Origin: Bacteroidetes Order II. bacterium
GTDB lineage: Bacteria; Bacteroidota; Rhodothermia; Rhodothermales; UBA2364
Assembly: GCA_016788705.1 (NCBI GenBank)
Contig: JAEUSQ010000044.1
Location: 1 to 64,000, forward strand
Direction of reading: 5' to 3'
DNA length: 64,000 nucleotides
The translations under genes and the position numbers were made by a program. Under the pieces are notes generated by a model. The model was not told the origin of the DNA, ran no database searches, and worked only from the letters and a program-made list of their open reading frames with translations. The stretch's first letter is position 1; each line of letters opens with the position of its first letter. Positions 48,220-57,257 of the stretch are shown here, piece by piece.

Positions 48220-49647
48220 ATGAGTACCTCTTTAACCCCCCGCGAGATTGTTGCGGAGTTAGATAAATATATTATTGGCCAGCAAGAGGCCAAAAAAAGC
48301 GTGGCCATTGCTTTGCGGAACCGTTGGCGGAGGCTTAATGCCGCTCCCGAAATCCGTGACGAGATCATGCCCAACAATATCATTATGATTGGACCAACAG
48401 GGGTGGGAAAAACCGAGATCGCCCGAAGATTAGCGAAATTGGCCCATGCCCCGTTTCTGAAGGTGGAAGCAACCAAATTTACCGAAGTAGGTTATGTGGG
48501 ACGGGATGTGGACAGCATCATCCGCGAGTTGACGGACCTTGCCGTGAATATGGTAAAAGCCGAGCAGAAGGCGAAGGTGCGTGTTCGGGCCACCGAAATG
48601 GCGCATGAACGAATTTTGGATATCTTGTTGCCCGCGCCTTCTGCTGCAAAAGAGAGTGGCCGTAGTTTATTACCTGCCGGATTTAACCTCTTTGGGGCGG
48701 AACAACGGCAACCGGGTGGAGCCGAGGAGCCAAAATCGGAGCATAAGCACGAAGAAGAACTTTATGGCCGCACCCGCGAGAAGTTTAAGAAGAAGTTGGA
48801 AGAGGGCGAAATGGATGATCGCGAGGTGGAAATTGAGGTGGCGGCCAATGGCAGCTCGATGATGCAGGTGTTTTCGCCGATGGGTATGGAGGAATTTGGC
48901 ATGAACTTGCAAGAAATGCTGGGGCAAGGAAATCGTAAACGCAAAAAACGCCGGATGCCGATTCGGGAAGCCCGACAATTTCTGATAGACGAGGAAGCCC
49001 AAAAACTCATAGATATGGATGCCGTCCTTGCTGAAGCCATCGAGAAAGTGGAGCAATCTGGTATTGTATTCTTGGACGAGGTGGATAAAATTGCGGCCCG
49101 TGCAAACAAAGGCGGCGGAGCAGACGTTTCCCGCGAGGGCGTTCAACGAGACCTCTTGCCGATTGTGGAGGGTTCTTCCGTAACCACCAAACATGGCGTG
49201 GTGAAAACCGATCATATCTTGTTTATTGCAAGCGGGGCTTTTCATGTCTCGAAACCTAGCGACCTGATTCCGGAGTTGCAAGGGCGTTTCCCCATTCGTG
49301 TTGAACTGCACAGCCTAACCGAGGAAGATTTTTATCAAATCCTGAAGCAACCGAAGAATGCCCTGCTAAAGCAATACGAAGCGCTTTTGGCAACCGAAAA
49401 CATGAAGATCACCTTCACGGAGGAGGCCATTCGCGAAATTGCCCGTATTGCAACACAGGTAAACGAGGAAGTGGAAAATATTGGCGCACGCCGTTTGCAT
49501 ACAATCCTGACTACGTTGCTCGAAGACACGCTGTTCGATGTCCCCGATGCCATGCCGGAAGACCATATCTTGGTGGATGCGGAGCGGGTACGCCTGCGCT
49601 TAGAAGGGATTTCCCAAGATAAAGACCTCAGTCAGTTTATTCTCTAA
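48220..49647 (+). CDS. hslU: ATP-dependent protease ATPase subunit HslU
   Basis: A 475-aa AAA+ unfoldase of the HslUV (ClpYQ) protease. Walker A is [16 protein letters not shown], Walker B is [11 protein letters not shown], and sensor/arginine elements are in [40 protein letters not shown] is the pore loop (GYVG). The I-domain is present between the Walker motifs. The C-terminal end, DKDLSQFIL, contains the usual HslV-docking tail. Length is slightly above E. coli HslU (443), mainly through a longer I-domain. Confidence 0.97.
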   Translation: MSTSLTPREIVAELDKYIIGQQEAKKSVAIALRNRWRRLNAAPEIRDEIMPNNIIMIGPTGVGKTEIARRLAKLAHAPFLKVEATKFTEVGYVGRDVDSIIRELTDLAVNMVKAEQKAKVRVRATEMAHERILDILLPAPSAAKESGRSLLPAGFNLFGAEQRQPGGAEEPKSEHKHEEELYGRTREKFKKKLEEGEMDDREVEIEVAANGSSMMQVFSPMGMEEFGMNLQEMLGQGNRKRKKRRMPIREARQFLIDEEAQKLIDMDAVLAEAIEKVEQSGIVFLDEVDKIAARANKGGGADVSREGVQRDLLPIVEGSSVTTKHGVVKTDHILFIASGAFHVSKPSDLIPELQGRFPIRVELHSLTEEDFYQILKQPKNALLKQYEALLATENMKITFTEEAIREIARIATQVNEEVENIGARRLHTILTTLLEDTLFDVPDAMPEDHILVDAERVRLRLEGISQDKDLSQFIL

Positions 49648-49822
49648 ATAACCCTTCGGCGTAGCGCAACTTCGCGAAGGAGTTTATTCGTGGTAAACGG
49701 TCGGTGGCGGAATCCTTCGCCGTACTGCCGTTGCCGTAGGAGGTTTTAAGGGGAATAAAAACTTTGAAGTTTCGGCGAATGTCCTTAACTTGCTGTTTTC
49801 CTTCACCCAAAACCGCCTTTCA
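49648..49822. other. Intergenic region with GC-rich short inverted repeats
   Basis: Between hslU and the Tat PLP enzyme. CCTTCG and CGAAGG (49654-49681) form a six-pair stem, and a related CCTTCGCCG recurs at about 49711. No T-run follows, so it is not a clear terminator. No -33/-7 promoter match was identified. Confidence 0.3.
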
Positions 49823-51109
49823 ATGAAAAGAAGAGCCTTTCTAAACACACTCGGGACGGTAGGCGCCGCCACAGCCTTTTCCCCAGAAGCCTTTGCTGAA
49901 ACCTTGCACGCGCTCTCTGCCCGCAAGGGATCGGTTGGCGAAATGGCCGCTGATGAATCCTACTGGTTGGAAGTACAGCAGGCTTATACCGTCAATCGCA
50001 GCATGGTCAACCTGAACAATGGGGGCGTTTCGCCAGCGCCGAACATTGTACAGCAGGCCATGAAGCGGTATTTAGACGTCTCGAACGAATCAACCGCCTA
50101 TACCATGTGGCGGTGGTTAGAACCTCAGCGCGAAGCCGTCCGCCAACAGTTAGGACGGTTGTTCCAGTGCGACCCCGAAGAAGTGGCTGTTGTTCGGAAT
50201 GCTTCCGAGGGGCTGCAAATTGCCCAATGTGGTTTCGACCTAAAACCCGGCGATGAAATCCTAACCACCACCCAAGATTATCCGCGTATGATCACGACGT
50301 ATCAGCAGCGGGAACGGCGAGATGGCGTAAAATTGGTACAAATTCAACTTCCGGTTCCGGCAGAAAACGACGACGAAGTGGTACGCCGTTTTGAACAAGC
50401 CATTACCCCACGCACCAAAATCATTCACATCAGCCATATGATTAACCTTACGGGGCAGGTTCTTCCGGTGAAAAAAGTGGTACAAATGGCGCGTCATCGT
50501 GGGATACCCGTTATTGTTGATGGGGCGCATTCTTTTGCCCACTTCCCCTTCAAACAAGCCGATCTGGACTGCGACTACTTTGCAACCAGCCTACATAAAT
50601 GGCTATGTGCGCCGCATGGAACGGGCTTGATGTATGTTAAAAAAGACAAAATCAAGGACTTGTGGCCACTTCAGGCGGCGCCAGCCTCGATGGACGAGAA
50701 CATCCGAAAGTACGAGGAAATCGGAACGCATCCCGCCGCCAATATTTTGGCCATCTCCGAAGCGATTATGTTCCACAATGGCATTGGGCCAGAGCGGAAG
50801 GCGGCTCGCTTGGTCTATCTGCGGGAGCATTGGATGAAGCAATTGGAAGGATCGGATCGGGTGAAATTCCATACGAGTCGGAAGACGGGCTTGGCTTATG
50901 GCTTGGCGAACGTGCAAATTTTGGGGGTGGATTCGGTCGCATTAAGCGATTATTTGCTCCATAAATACAATATTTTTACCGTTGCCATCAAACATCCAGA
51001 GTTCGAGGGAATCCGTGTAACGCCACAGGTTTATACGACGATCGAGGAAATAGACCGTTTTGCCGATGCCATGAACGGCGTCATTAAAAACGGTATTCCC
51101 AAAGCATAG
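49823..51109 (+). CDS. Tat-exported class V aminotransferase-fold PLP enzyme
   Basis: A 428-aa fold-type I PLP protein related to isopenicillin N epimerase/cysteine desulfurase-like enzymes. The N-terminus is a twin-arginine signal, MKRRAFLNTLGTVGAATAF, with probable cleavage after FAE-region (about residue 26). The PLP Lys 259 is in SLHKWLCAPHG; NNGGVSPAP, RNASEGLQIAQCGF and VDGAHSFAHFPF are the expected PLP-site segments. The catalytic persulfide Cys of SufS is absent, so it is not a desulfurase of that kind. Being Tat-exported it should be folded with PLP in the cytoplasm first. It starts a three-gene unit with RidA-like and VOC genes (gaps of 4 and 5 bases). Substrate unknown. Confidence 0.85.
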   Translation: MKRRAFLNTLGTVGAATAFSPEAFAETLHALSARKGSVGEMAADESYWLEVQQAYTVNRSMVNLNNGGVSPAPNIVQQAMKRYLDVSNESTAYTMWRWLEPQREAVRQQLGRLFQCDPEEVAVVRNASEGLQIAQCGFDLKPGDEILTTTQDYPRMITTYQQRERRDGVKLVQIQLPVPAENDDEVVRRFEQAITPRTKIIHISHMINLTGQVLPVKKVVQMARHRGIPVIVDGAHSFAHFPFKQADLDCDYFATSLHKWLCAPHGTGLMYVKKDKIKDLWPLQAAPASMDENIRKYEEIGTHPAANILAISEAIMFHNGIGPERKAARLVYLREHWMKQLEGSDRVKFHTSRKTGLAYGLANVQILGVDSVALSDYLLHKYNIFTVAIKHPEFEGIRVTPQVYTTIEEIDRFADAMNGVIKNGIPKA

Positions 51110-51113
51110 CGAC

Positions 51114-51566
51114 ATGAAAAAGCTGTTTTTGTTGGCGTTAATGGGCTTATCCGCATGTTCCGTCCCTCCGGATGCTGTCCGAAGAATCATCGCCACCGAC
51201 CAAGCGCCCAAAGCCATTGGCCCATATAGCCAAGCCGTAAAAGTGGGAGACTCGGTGTGGCTTGCCGGACAATTGGGATTAACACCCGATGGACAGTTGA
51301 TTTCCGGTGGCATAGAGGCCGAGACCAAACAAGCGATGGAGAACATCGCGGCGGTCTTGCGTGCTGCGGGTATGAACTTCTCGCAGGTGGTGCAGGTGAA
51401 TGTGTTCTTGGCGGACTTATCCGAGTTCCAAAAATTCAATACGGTCTATGGAAGTTATTTTCCATCCGATCCGCCTGCCCGCTCAACCGTACAAGTGTCT
51501 GCATTGCCCCGAAATGCACGGGTACAAATTGCCGTAACGGCGGTTATTCACACCGTTAGAAAATAA
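51114..51566 (+). CDS. RidA-family protein with lipoprotein signal peptide
   Basis: A 150-aa protein: a lipoprotein signal peptide (MKKLFLLALMGLSAC, lipobox LSAC, Cys 15) followed by a complete RidA/YjgF domain. The key features of the domain are IGPYSQAVKVGDSVWLAGQLG, the VNVFLADLSEFQKFNTVY block and the catalytic Arg 123 in PPARSTVQV. Cytoplasmic RidA deaminates reactive enamine/imine intermediates released by PLP enzymes. Here the enzyme would sit on a membrane in the periplasm next to the Tat-exported PLP enzyme, 4 bases upstream in the same operon. This pairing is well matched to the known RidA role. Confidence 0.86.
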   Translation: MKKLFLLALMGLSACSVPPDAVRRIIATDQAPKAIGPYSQAVKVGDSVWLAGQLGLTPDGQLISGGIEAETKQAMENIAAVLRAAGMNFSQVVQVNVFLADLSEFQKFNTVYGSYFPSDPPARSTVQVSALPRNARVQIAVTAVIHTVRK

Positions 51567-51571
51567 CCAAG

Positions 51572-51970
51572 ATGGCAAAACCAGATTTAGTGGGGCTGGT
51601 GGTGCAAGATATGGCCCAAGCCCTGAAGTTTTATCGTCTGATCGGGCTGGAAATTCCGCCGGAAATGGATACTGAAGACCACGTGGAATTCCGTACCGAA
51701 GGTGGATTTCGGCTTGCATGGGATACCGTGGACTTGGTGAGGCAATTTCATCCTCATTGGAAGCCCGCTGACGGGCATCGGATGGGTTTGGCCTTTCTTT
51801 GTGAAGACCCCGAAGAGGTGGATCGCTTATATAATCGCCTTACAGAGGCTGGATACGTAGGCGTAAAGCGTCCTTGGGCCGCTTTCTGGGGTCAACGGTA
51901 TGCAGTGGTGCAAGATGCCGACGGTAACTTGGTAGATTTATTTGCATGGATGAACGTTCCGGAGCCTTGA
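51572..51970 (+). CDS. VOC-superfamily (glyoxalase/dioxygenase-like) protein
   Basis: A 132-aa soluble protein of the vicinal-oxygen-chelate fold: VGLVVQDMAQALKFYRLIGLEIP, then HVEFRTEGGFRLAWDT, and RYAVVQDADGNLVDLFA with a typical final Asp (DADGN). The usual metal His/Glu ligands are not all obvious, so it may be a binding or drug-resistance-type member rather than a glyoxalase. It is five bases after the RidA-like gene and in front of a strong terminator, so it is the last gene of the unit. No signal peptide is visible. Confidence 0.75.
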   Translation: MAKPDLVGLVVQDMAQALKFYRLIGLEIPPEMDTEDHVEFRTEGGFRLAWDTVDLVRQFHPHWKPADGHRMGLAFLCEDPEEVDRLYNRLTEAGYVGVKRPWAAFWGQRYAVVQDADGNLVDLFAWMNVPEP

Positions 51971-52000
51971 AAACGGTCGTTTTGGTTCTGAGCTACGCAG

Positions 52001-52044
52001 CCATCTCCCCAACGTGAATTATGCTGGGGAGATGGTTTCTCTTT
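52001..52044 (+). terminator. Rho-independent terminator after the VOC gene
   Basis: CCATCTCCCC (52001-52010) pairs perfectly with GGGGAGATGG (52026-52035), extended by an A-T pair inside, and is followed by a T-rich run (TTTCTCTTT). It ends the PLP enzyme/RidA/VOC operon. Confidence 0.88.
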
Positions 52045-52207
52045 CCATTGGCAGCCACATAAGCGCAAGGATTGACCGTCTGCACTTGGTAGCGATGGTG
52101 TCGTTTTAACTTTTTAGGCGCCCAAAGCATTTTTTCCTGTGGTTTTATGTGTCGGGAACCATCATGTGTCCTATTTTGAAGAGACGATAGGCTTCTTTAA
52201 GGGTTAA

Positions 52208-52239
52208 TTTGCCATTGAGGGTCTTTTGTATTAACTTTG
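52208..52239 (+). promoter_or_regulatory. Bacteroidota-type promoter
   Basis: TTTG (52208-52211), exactly 20 bases, then TAACTTTG (52232-52239), a perfect match to TAnnTTTG. It lies 30 bases upstream of the start codon of the 52.3 kb membrane protein gene. Confidence 0.75.
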
Positions 52240-52269
52240 CATTTCAAAGTACACAGCCACGAATCCAAG

Positions 52270-52905
52270 ATGGAACACCAATCGTCAGAATTTTCCGTAG
52301 AAGAACAACTCAAGGTCATCCGCGAGACCATGACCCGTTCTACCGCTTTCACCGAGGTACCTGGCTATGCGATGATGGGCATTGGGGTCTTGGCAGTGGT
52401 GGTGGCAGGTGTGTTGGAATACACGGGGATTTCATACATCACCTGGGTGGAGGCTTGGGTGTTTACGGCCTTGATTGCCATTTTTTTGGGCGCATGGGGG
52501 ATTCACCTGAAAGCGAGAAAAGCGGAAAAGCCTCACCTTTCACAAACCGCTCGTAAATTTTGGCTCGGACTCGCACCGGCGTTTGTGGTAACGGCTTTTC
52601 TAACCATGATGGTTTTGGGGGTGACGCCGCATAATTATCAGGAAAAATTAAGCACATACTGGTTTATCCCATTAGGCGCACTCCGAATCTTACCCGCTCT
52701 TTGGATGCTGATGTACGGGCTGGCCATTACGGCTGCGGGTGCTTATTCCATCAAAGCGGTCACACAGATGGGCTTGTCCTTCTTGGGACTTGGTGTGCTG
52801 ACGTTTTTGATCCCACAAATGAACATCAACCTCATGATGCTGATCGGTTTTGGTGGACTTCACCTCGCTTTTGGTTGGATTATTGCCAAAAAACACGGTG
52901 GTTAA
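52270..52905 (+). CDS. Multi-pass membrane protein, unknown function, paired with a winged-helix regulator
   Basis: A 211-aa protein with a polar N-terminus (about 30 residues, EEQLKVIRETMTRSTAFTEVPGYAMM) and about six hydrophobic segments. No substrate-binding motif or named family was recognised. It is 32 bases upstream of a small winged-helix regulator gene; this pairing recurs in Bacteroidota genomes as far as I recall. The start at 52270 follows a good promoter; an in-frame ATG at 52237 lies inside that promoter. Confidence 0.65.
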   Translation: MEHQSSEFSVEEQLKVIRETMTRSTAFTEVPGYAMMGIGVLAVVVAGVLEYTGISYITWVEAWVFTALIAIFLGAWGIHLKARKAEKPHLSQTARKFWLGLAPAFVVTAFLTMMVLGVTPHNYQEKLSTYWFIPLGALRILPALWMLMYGLAITAAGAYSIKAVTQMGLSFLGLGVLTFLIPQMNINLMMLIGFGGLHLAFGWIIAKKHGG

Positions 52906-52937
52906 TTGGTGTATTTATCAAACCGTTGGGTGAAGGC

Positions 52938-53231
52938 ATGTACAATTTAGACCCGCTGCTCATGGATCGTGTTCGACTGGGGATCATCAGTGCTTTGGCG
53001 GTGAATGAGGAGTTGTCTTTTGTGGTCTTACGGGAATTGCTGGCGGTGACCGATGGAAACCTGAGTGTACACGCCCGAAAGCTAGAAGATGCGGGCTATG
53101 TGGTCATTCAAAAACAATTTGAAGGCCGGAAGCCCAAATCAAGTTATAGCCTAACGGAAATGGGGCGAAAGGCTTTTGAACAGTATTTGGATCAGATGGA
53201 GCAGATGATCCGTGAAGTGCGTGGTGGATGA
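52938..53231 (+). CDS. Winged-helix DNA-binding transcriptional regulator
   Basis: A 97-aa protein of the winged-helix type used for small MarR/PadR-like regulators: LDPLLMDRVRLGIISALAV, LRELLAVTDGNLSVHARKLEDAGYV (recognition helix), then the wing EGRKPKSSYSLTEMGRKAF. It has no effector domain. It is downstream of the membrane protein gene and probably regulates it. It is convergent with ispE at seven bases. The Met at 52938 is the first start that keeps the family N-terminus. Confidence 0.82.
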   Translation: MYNLDPLLMDRVRLGIISALAVNEELSFVVLRELLAVTDGNLSVHARKLEDAGYVVIQKQFEGRKPKSSYSLTEMGRKAFEQYLDQMEQMIREVRGG

Positions 53232-53238
53232 AAAGCCG

Positions 53239-54081
53239 TTATGGTGCATCGGTCCATACCTTTATATGATGATCCTGAAAAAGTTTGGTTGCTGAATGCG
53301 CCTCTTCTGCACGTTCAAAAACGCCAAAAAACGCCGCTCCTGAGCCAGAAAGCGAAGTATAAACAGCATTGGTTTCTTCAAAAAGGGTTGCCACGTGGCT
53401 GATTGCTGGAAAATGCGCCAAAATGGGGATTTGGAAATCGTTCACCAATGCTTTCCGCCAGTATTTCGGGTCGTTCGTGCATACGACCTCGCGCAAATCG
53501 GGACGGAGGTGGTTGTTGGGCGTTATCAACTGGTAGGCCAATGGGGTCGGAACAGCCACTTGCGGCATGGCCACCACCAAATGAAATGGAAAGGTATAGG
53601 GCGTTTGGTCTGCATTCAATAAGGGAGCCAAGATTTCTCCGCGACCAGTTGCAAACATGGGTTGCTCATGGAGAAAAAACGGAACATCAGAACCTAATGA
53701 AGCGGCTATTTCGGATAATTCCGTCATGGACACAGGCAAACGCCAACTTTCTGCAAGTTGCCGGAGTACCGTAGCCGCATCGCTAGAGCCGCCACCCAAG
53801 CCTGCACCAAAAGGGATGTTCTTTTGTAAGTGCATCCGGCAGCCCCGATCAACCTGGAATCGTTCTTGCAAGGCAAGGGCTGCCTTCATACATAAATTGG
53901 TGTGATCCGTAGAAAGGCGAGCATCCGAACAAACCAAAGAAAGGGTGTCGCTGGGTGAAAAAGTAAGTTCATCCACCCATTTAAGGGCCAGAAATACGGT
54001 CTCTATTGCGTGAAATCCATCGTTTCGTTTATGGAGGACATGAAGTCCGAGATTGATTTTGGCGGGGGCTTGTTTTTTCAT
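53239..54081 (-). CDS. ispE: 4-diphosphocytidyl-2-C-methyl-D-erythritol kinase
   Basis: A 280-aa GHMP kinase of the MEP isoprenoid pathway; it phosphorylates CDP-methylerythritol with ATP. The substrate Lys/Asn region KKQAPAKINLGLHVLHKR and the ATP-binding loop PFGAGLGGGSSDAA are intact, as are SLGSDVPFFL and the C-terminal SLSGSGAAFFGVF. Length is typical. It stands alone and is divergent from the polysaccharide operon. Confidence 0.95.
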   Translation of the reverse strand: MKKQAPAKINLGLHVLHKRNDGFHAIETVFLALKWVDELTFSPSDTLSLVCSDARLSTDHTNLCMKAALALQERFQVDRGCRMHLQKNIPFGAGLGGGSSDAATVLRQLAESWRLPVSMTELSEIAASLGSDVPFFLHEQPMFATGRGEILAPLLNADQTPYTFPFHLVVAMPQVAVPTPLAYQLITPNNHLRPDLREVVCTNDPKYWRKALVNDFQIPILAHFPAISHVATLFEETNAVYTSLSGSGAAFFGVFERAEEAHSATKLFQDHHIKVWTDAP

Positions 54082-54270
54082 GGAAAACCGAGGTTGAAGG
54101 CTTCGTATTTAAAAAGCGTGGTAAATTAACGGTTCCTCATTGCGGAACCTACTTGGGCGAGAGTAGTTTATCCGAAATTATCAAAATAACCCCACCACAT
54201 AAAGATGAACCGTTGAGACCGTTCCCAAAATAAATTCTTACTTACCCAAAAATATCTGTCAACAACGGTT

Positions 54271-56040
54271 ATGTTCATATTTAGAATGCCCTTTCTCTTC
54301 TCTCTCCGAGCGATCTTTCCATTTTTGTTGATCTTTGGCTTCGTTTCTGCCGCTTTAGGCCAAACACCGTCAACCACGCCGCCCACAACGCTTGATCAAC
54401 TACTCAAAACCCAAACCCCGTCCGAAAGGAGTAGTTCTGTTGTTGCACGATATTTTTATCCCGTTAATCCAGACTTACCGCTCGAAGGGCCAGTGGATGA
54501 AAATGAGTATATTTGTGGCCCCAACGACCTTTTTACGGTTTCTATTGGCGGCCCCGCGCCACAGCAACAAGTGATCTCTGTTTCTTCAGATGGCAATCTT
54601 CTTATTCCGGGTATTGACCCTATCCGTGTTACGGGAAAAACTTTGTATGCAATTAAGCGTGAAGCCGAAGGATTGCTTAGAAAAATCGTTGGTAATCATC
54701 CCATAGAATTGGCACTCAGCCAGCCACGGAGCTTTTTAATTCCTGTGATTGGTGGAACGCCCGCTCCCGGAATGCAAGTGATTTCGCCCGTCTTGGCCAC
54801 CACACGTGTGGCCTCGGTGGTGTCAAAAGCGATTCTGGGAGAAAATGAATTGCAAAAAAAGCTGAATTATGGCTTTAGACCCTCCATTCGCACCATCGAA
54901 GTCCGGCGAAAAAATGGCACCATTTTGTATCCAGACTTGGCGCGCTTTTTTGCAACGGGCGATTTTAAATACAATCCCGTACTTCAGGAAGGGGACATGG
55001 TCTTTGTTCCTTCTTTTGATTTTGTGAATGAAGTCATTAATGTACAAGGATATGTACCCTATCCTGGAACATATCCCGTAAGACCTGATGATACACTCTT
55101 AGATTTACTCACGATTGCAAGTGGAGCCAATGGCCTTGGGAAATTAGAAGAAGTACGACTGACTCGCTTTGGTGAAAATAGCGTAGCCGAGCATCAAATG
55201 ATTCGTGTGCCGGATTTGTTGGCGCGGAAGGTCGCCAATCCAAAACTGAAAGCACGCGACCTCATTTTTGTACCTCATCGTTTTCGTGATAATGGTTCGG
55301 TTTATGTGGAGGGCGAGGTGACATATCCGGGGCCTTACCCCATGTCCACAGAAAGAACCACCTTGCGCGATTTGATTAAGAATGCGGGCGGGCTACGAGA
55401 AGGCGCTTTTCCAAAGTCGGCGTTTATTGAACGAAGCAAAAATACATTTGAGGTAAATTCGCCGTTTCTCATTCCGAATTACATGAATCCCCTCACAAAA
55501 GAAAACATCGCTTTGGCCGGAGAACGAGGACGGTTGGCGGATTTAGACTATGCAGGACGTGTGTTTTTGGAACGTGAACTCTTGCTCAACCATTCGCGTC
55601 TTGCCATCAACTTAGAACAAGCCCTAAGTCCGGATGCGCCAGATGTGTATCTCCATGATGGCGACCGATTGTTCATTGCGCGAGACCAACGAAAGGTATT
55701 GGTGATTGGGGAAGTGGTCAATCGGGGCTTGGTGGACTGGCAGCCCGGTCAAGGGATAGATGCCTATATCGCAGCAGCCGGTGGGAAAGGAACCACTGCT
55801 ACTTTTGCTTATGTCATTAAGGCGGGAAGTGGCCAATTATTGGATGGTTATAAAGCAACCATCGAGTCTGGAGATATTGTATTTATAAATCGGAAAGACA
55901 GTATTGTAGATGCACCCGATTTGCAAGCACTTCAATTTCAGCGAAAATCAGCACAATTACAACGAATTGGGACGTTGGTCTCTACGGTAACAGCAGCTGT
56001 TTCTATCGTAGCCACCATCATTGCCTTAACCAGTAAATAA
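54271..56040 (+). CDS. SLBB-domain polysaccharide export protein (Wza-like)
   Basis: A 589-aa exported protein with a signal peptide (about 1-30, FVSAALGQ). It begins with a polysaccharide-export (Poly_export) segment (ENEYICGPNDLFTVSIGG) and then three or more SLBB-type units: VINVQGYVPYPGTYPV, VYVEGEVTYPGPYPM and VLVIGEVVNRGLVDW. The end is a hydrophobic helix (TVTAAVSIVATIIALTS) that could anchor it. Wza-like proteins form the outer-membrane channel for capsule or exopolysaccharide. Unlike Wza it has no lipobox Cys. It opens the operon with wzz, wzy, wzx and a glycosyltransferase. Confidence 0.88.
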   Translation: MFIFRMPFLFSLRAIFPFLLIFGFVSAALGQTPSTTPPTTLDQLLKTQTPSERSSSVVARYFYPVNPDLPLEGPVDENEYICGPNDLFTVSIGGPAPQQQVISVSSDGNLLIPGIDPIRVTGKTLYAIKREAEGLLRKIVGNHPIELALSQPRSFLIPVIGGTPAPGMQVISPVLATTRVASVVSKAILGENELQKKLNYGFRPSIRTIEVRRKNGTILYPDLARFFATGDFKYNPVLQEGDMVFVPSFDFVNEVINVQGYVPYPGTYPVRPDDTLLDLLTIASGANGLGKLEEVRLTRFGENSVAEHQMIRVPDLLARKVANPKLKARDLIFVPHRFRDNGSVYVEGEVTYPGPYPMSTERTTLRDLIKNAGGLREGAFPKSAFIERSKNTFEVNSPFLIPNYMNPLTKENIALAGERGRLADLDYAGRVFLERELLLNHSRLAINLEQALSPDAPDVYLHDGDRLFIARDQRKVLVIGEVVNRGLVDWQPGQGIDAYIAAAGGKGTTATFAYVIKAGSGQLLDGYKATIESGDIVFINRKDSIVDAPDLQALQFQRKSAQLQRIGTLVSTVTAAVSIVATIIALTSK

Positions 56041-56047
56041 TTTTTCC

Positions 56048-57253
56048 ATGACTAACACAACTCCGCAAGACAATCGGTTTTGGCAGACTTTGGCCGTGTT
56101 GTATTTATGGCGATGGTTTATCACGGGAATCACGGTATTGGTTGCTATCATAGCAGTTATTATTGCCTTATTTCTACCCAATGTCTTTACTTCCTCTACT
56201 TCTTTATTACTCCCACCATCATCTGGGGCTGGTGGTTTGGCACAAGCCCTTACCGGACGCGGTCTGAGTTCAGTGGCATCCTCCTTATTGGGCGGGGCTG
56301 GTGGAGATTATACGCGGTATATGGGGATTCTGGGCAGCCGGCGGGTCTTGGAAGCCGTGGTACAAAAGTATGGACTCATCAAGAGTTATGAAATAGATTA
56401 TCCAGAGCCGGGTCGGAACTTAGAGGAAGCCATTAAGGCTTTCCAAGATAACCTGAAAATTGAAGTGGACGAGAAGTTGGAGTATCTGGTGGTATCCGTG
56501 ACGGATGAAGACCCCAAAAAAGCGGCAGAGATGGCCAATTTTATGGTCGCGGAACTCAATCGGATTAGTTCGGAAATGTTTTCGGCGAATGCCCGAAATT
56601 ACCGAATGTACATGGAAAGGCGGTACAACAAAGCCACACTGGCACTTGATTCGCTGCAAAATGAACTGGAAGCCTTTCAATCGCGCAATGGAGTCATTGA
56701 ATTGCCAAGTCAAATAGAAGCTTTTTACACCAATATGGCGCAATATCGGATGGAAGTGGCGAAGGCCGAGATTGCTACAGAAGCGCTGGCCGGCCAGTTG
56801 GGGCCGGAAAATCCGCAAGTGATTGCCGCACAACAAATGTATGAACGCTCCAAACAGCAATTGAACGATTTTATGAATGGCAACGATAAAATGATGCAGG
56901 TCTCGTTCGATCAATTACCGGGTGTTGGGCGCGAATATGCAAAATTGTATCAAGGTATTCTGGCACAAGGAAAAATTTTGGAAGCCCTTACGCCACTTTA
57001 TGAACAAGCCAATTTCGACGAAAAACGCACCATTATTGCGGTTCAGACCTTGGATAAAGCGGTCCCTGCCGCTAAAAAATCATGGCCCCCACGCGCTATT
57101 ATTGTCGTTATATCTGCCTTTTCTGCTTTAATGCTGTGCATATTTTTCGTGCTTGCATGGGATTATTTATCCCGCCATAAAAATACTATTTCCACCAAAT
57201 TGGCAGAGGCCGTCCAACAAATCCGTTCAACATCCTCACAGCAAGAGGCCTAA
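56048..57253 (+). CDS. wzz: Wzz-type polysaccharide co-polymerase (GNVR domain)
   Basis: A 401-aa inner-membrane protein with transmembrane helices near residues 21-42 and 342-365 and a long helical periplasmic part. It shows the Wzz N-terminal topology (YLWRWFITGITVLVAIIAV), GNVR-like coiled coil (EKLEYLVVSVTDEDPKKAAEMANFM) and a C-terminal PAAKKSWPPRAIIVV end before the second helix. It sets chain length of the polymer. No tyrosine-kinase domain is attached. It is 7 bases after the export gene and 4 bases before the polymerase gene. Confidence 0.86.
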   Translation: MTNTTPQDNRFWQTLAVLYLWRWFITGITVLVAIIAVIIALFLPNVFTSSTSLLLPPSSGAGGLAQALTGRGLSSVASSLLGGAGGDYTRYMGILGSRRVLEAVVQKYGLIKSYEIDYPEPGRNLEEAIKAFQDNLKIEVDEKLEYLVVSVTDEDPKKAAEMANFMVAELNRISSEMFSANARNYRMYMERRYNKATLALDSLQNELEAFQSRNGVIELPSQIEAFYTNMAQYRMEVAKAEIATEALAGQLGPENPQVIAAQQMYERSKQQLNDFMNGNDKMMQVSFDQLPGVGREYAKLYQGILAQGKILEALTPLYEQANFDEKRTIIAVQTLDKAVPAAKKSWPPRAIIVVISAFSALMLCIFFVLAWDYLSRHKNTISTKLAEAVQQIRSTSSQQEA

Positions 57254-57257
57254 TCGA

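Noticed and set aside
52144-52240. Short minus-strand peptide LNGKLTLKEAYRLFKIG ending at a stop, looking slightly like an old transposase tail
   Set aside because: About 30 codons only, no start region, overlaps a strong promoter on the other strand, and no inverted repeat is near.
54131-54149. Small inverted repeat GGTTCC/GGAACC upstream of ispE and the polysaccharide operon
   Set aside because: Six pairs with a seven-base loop and no T-run; too short to call a terminator or an operator without conservation data.
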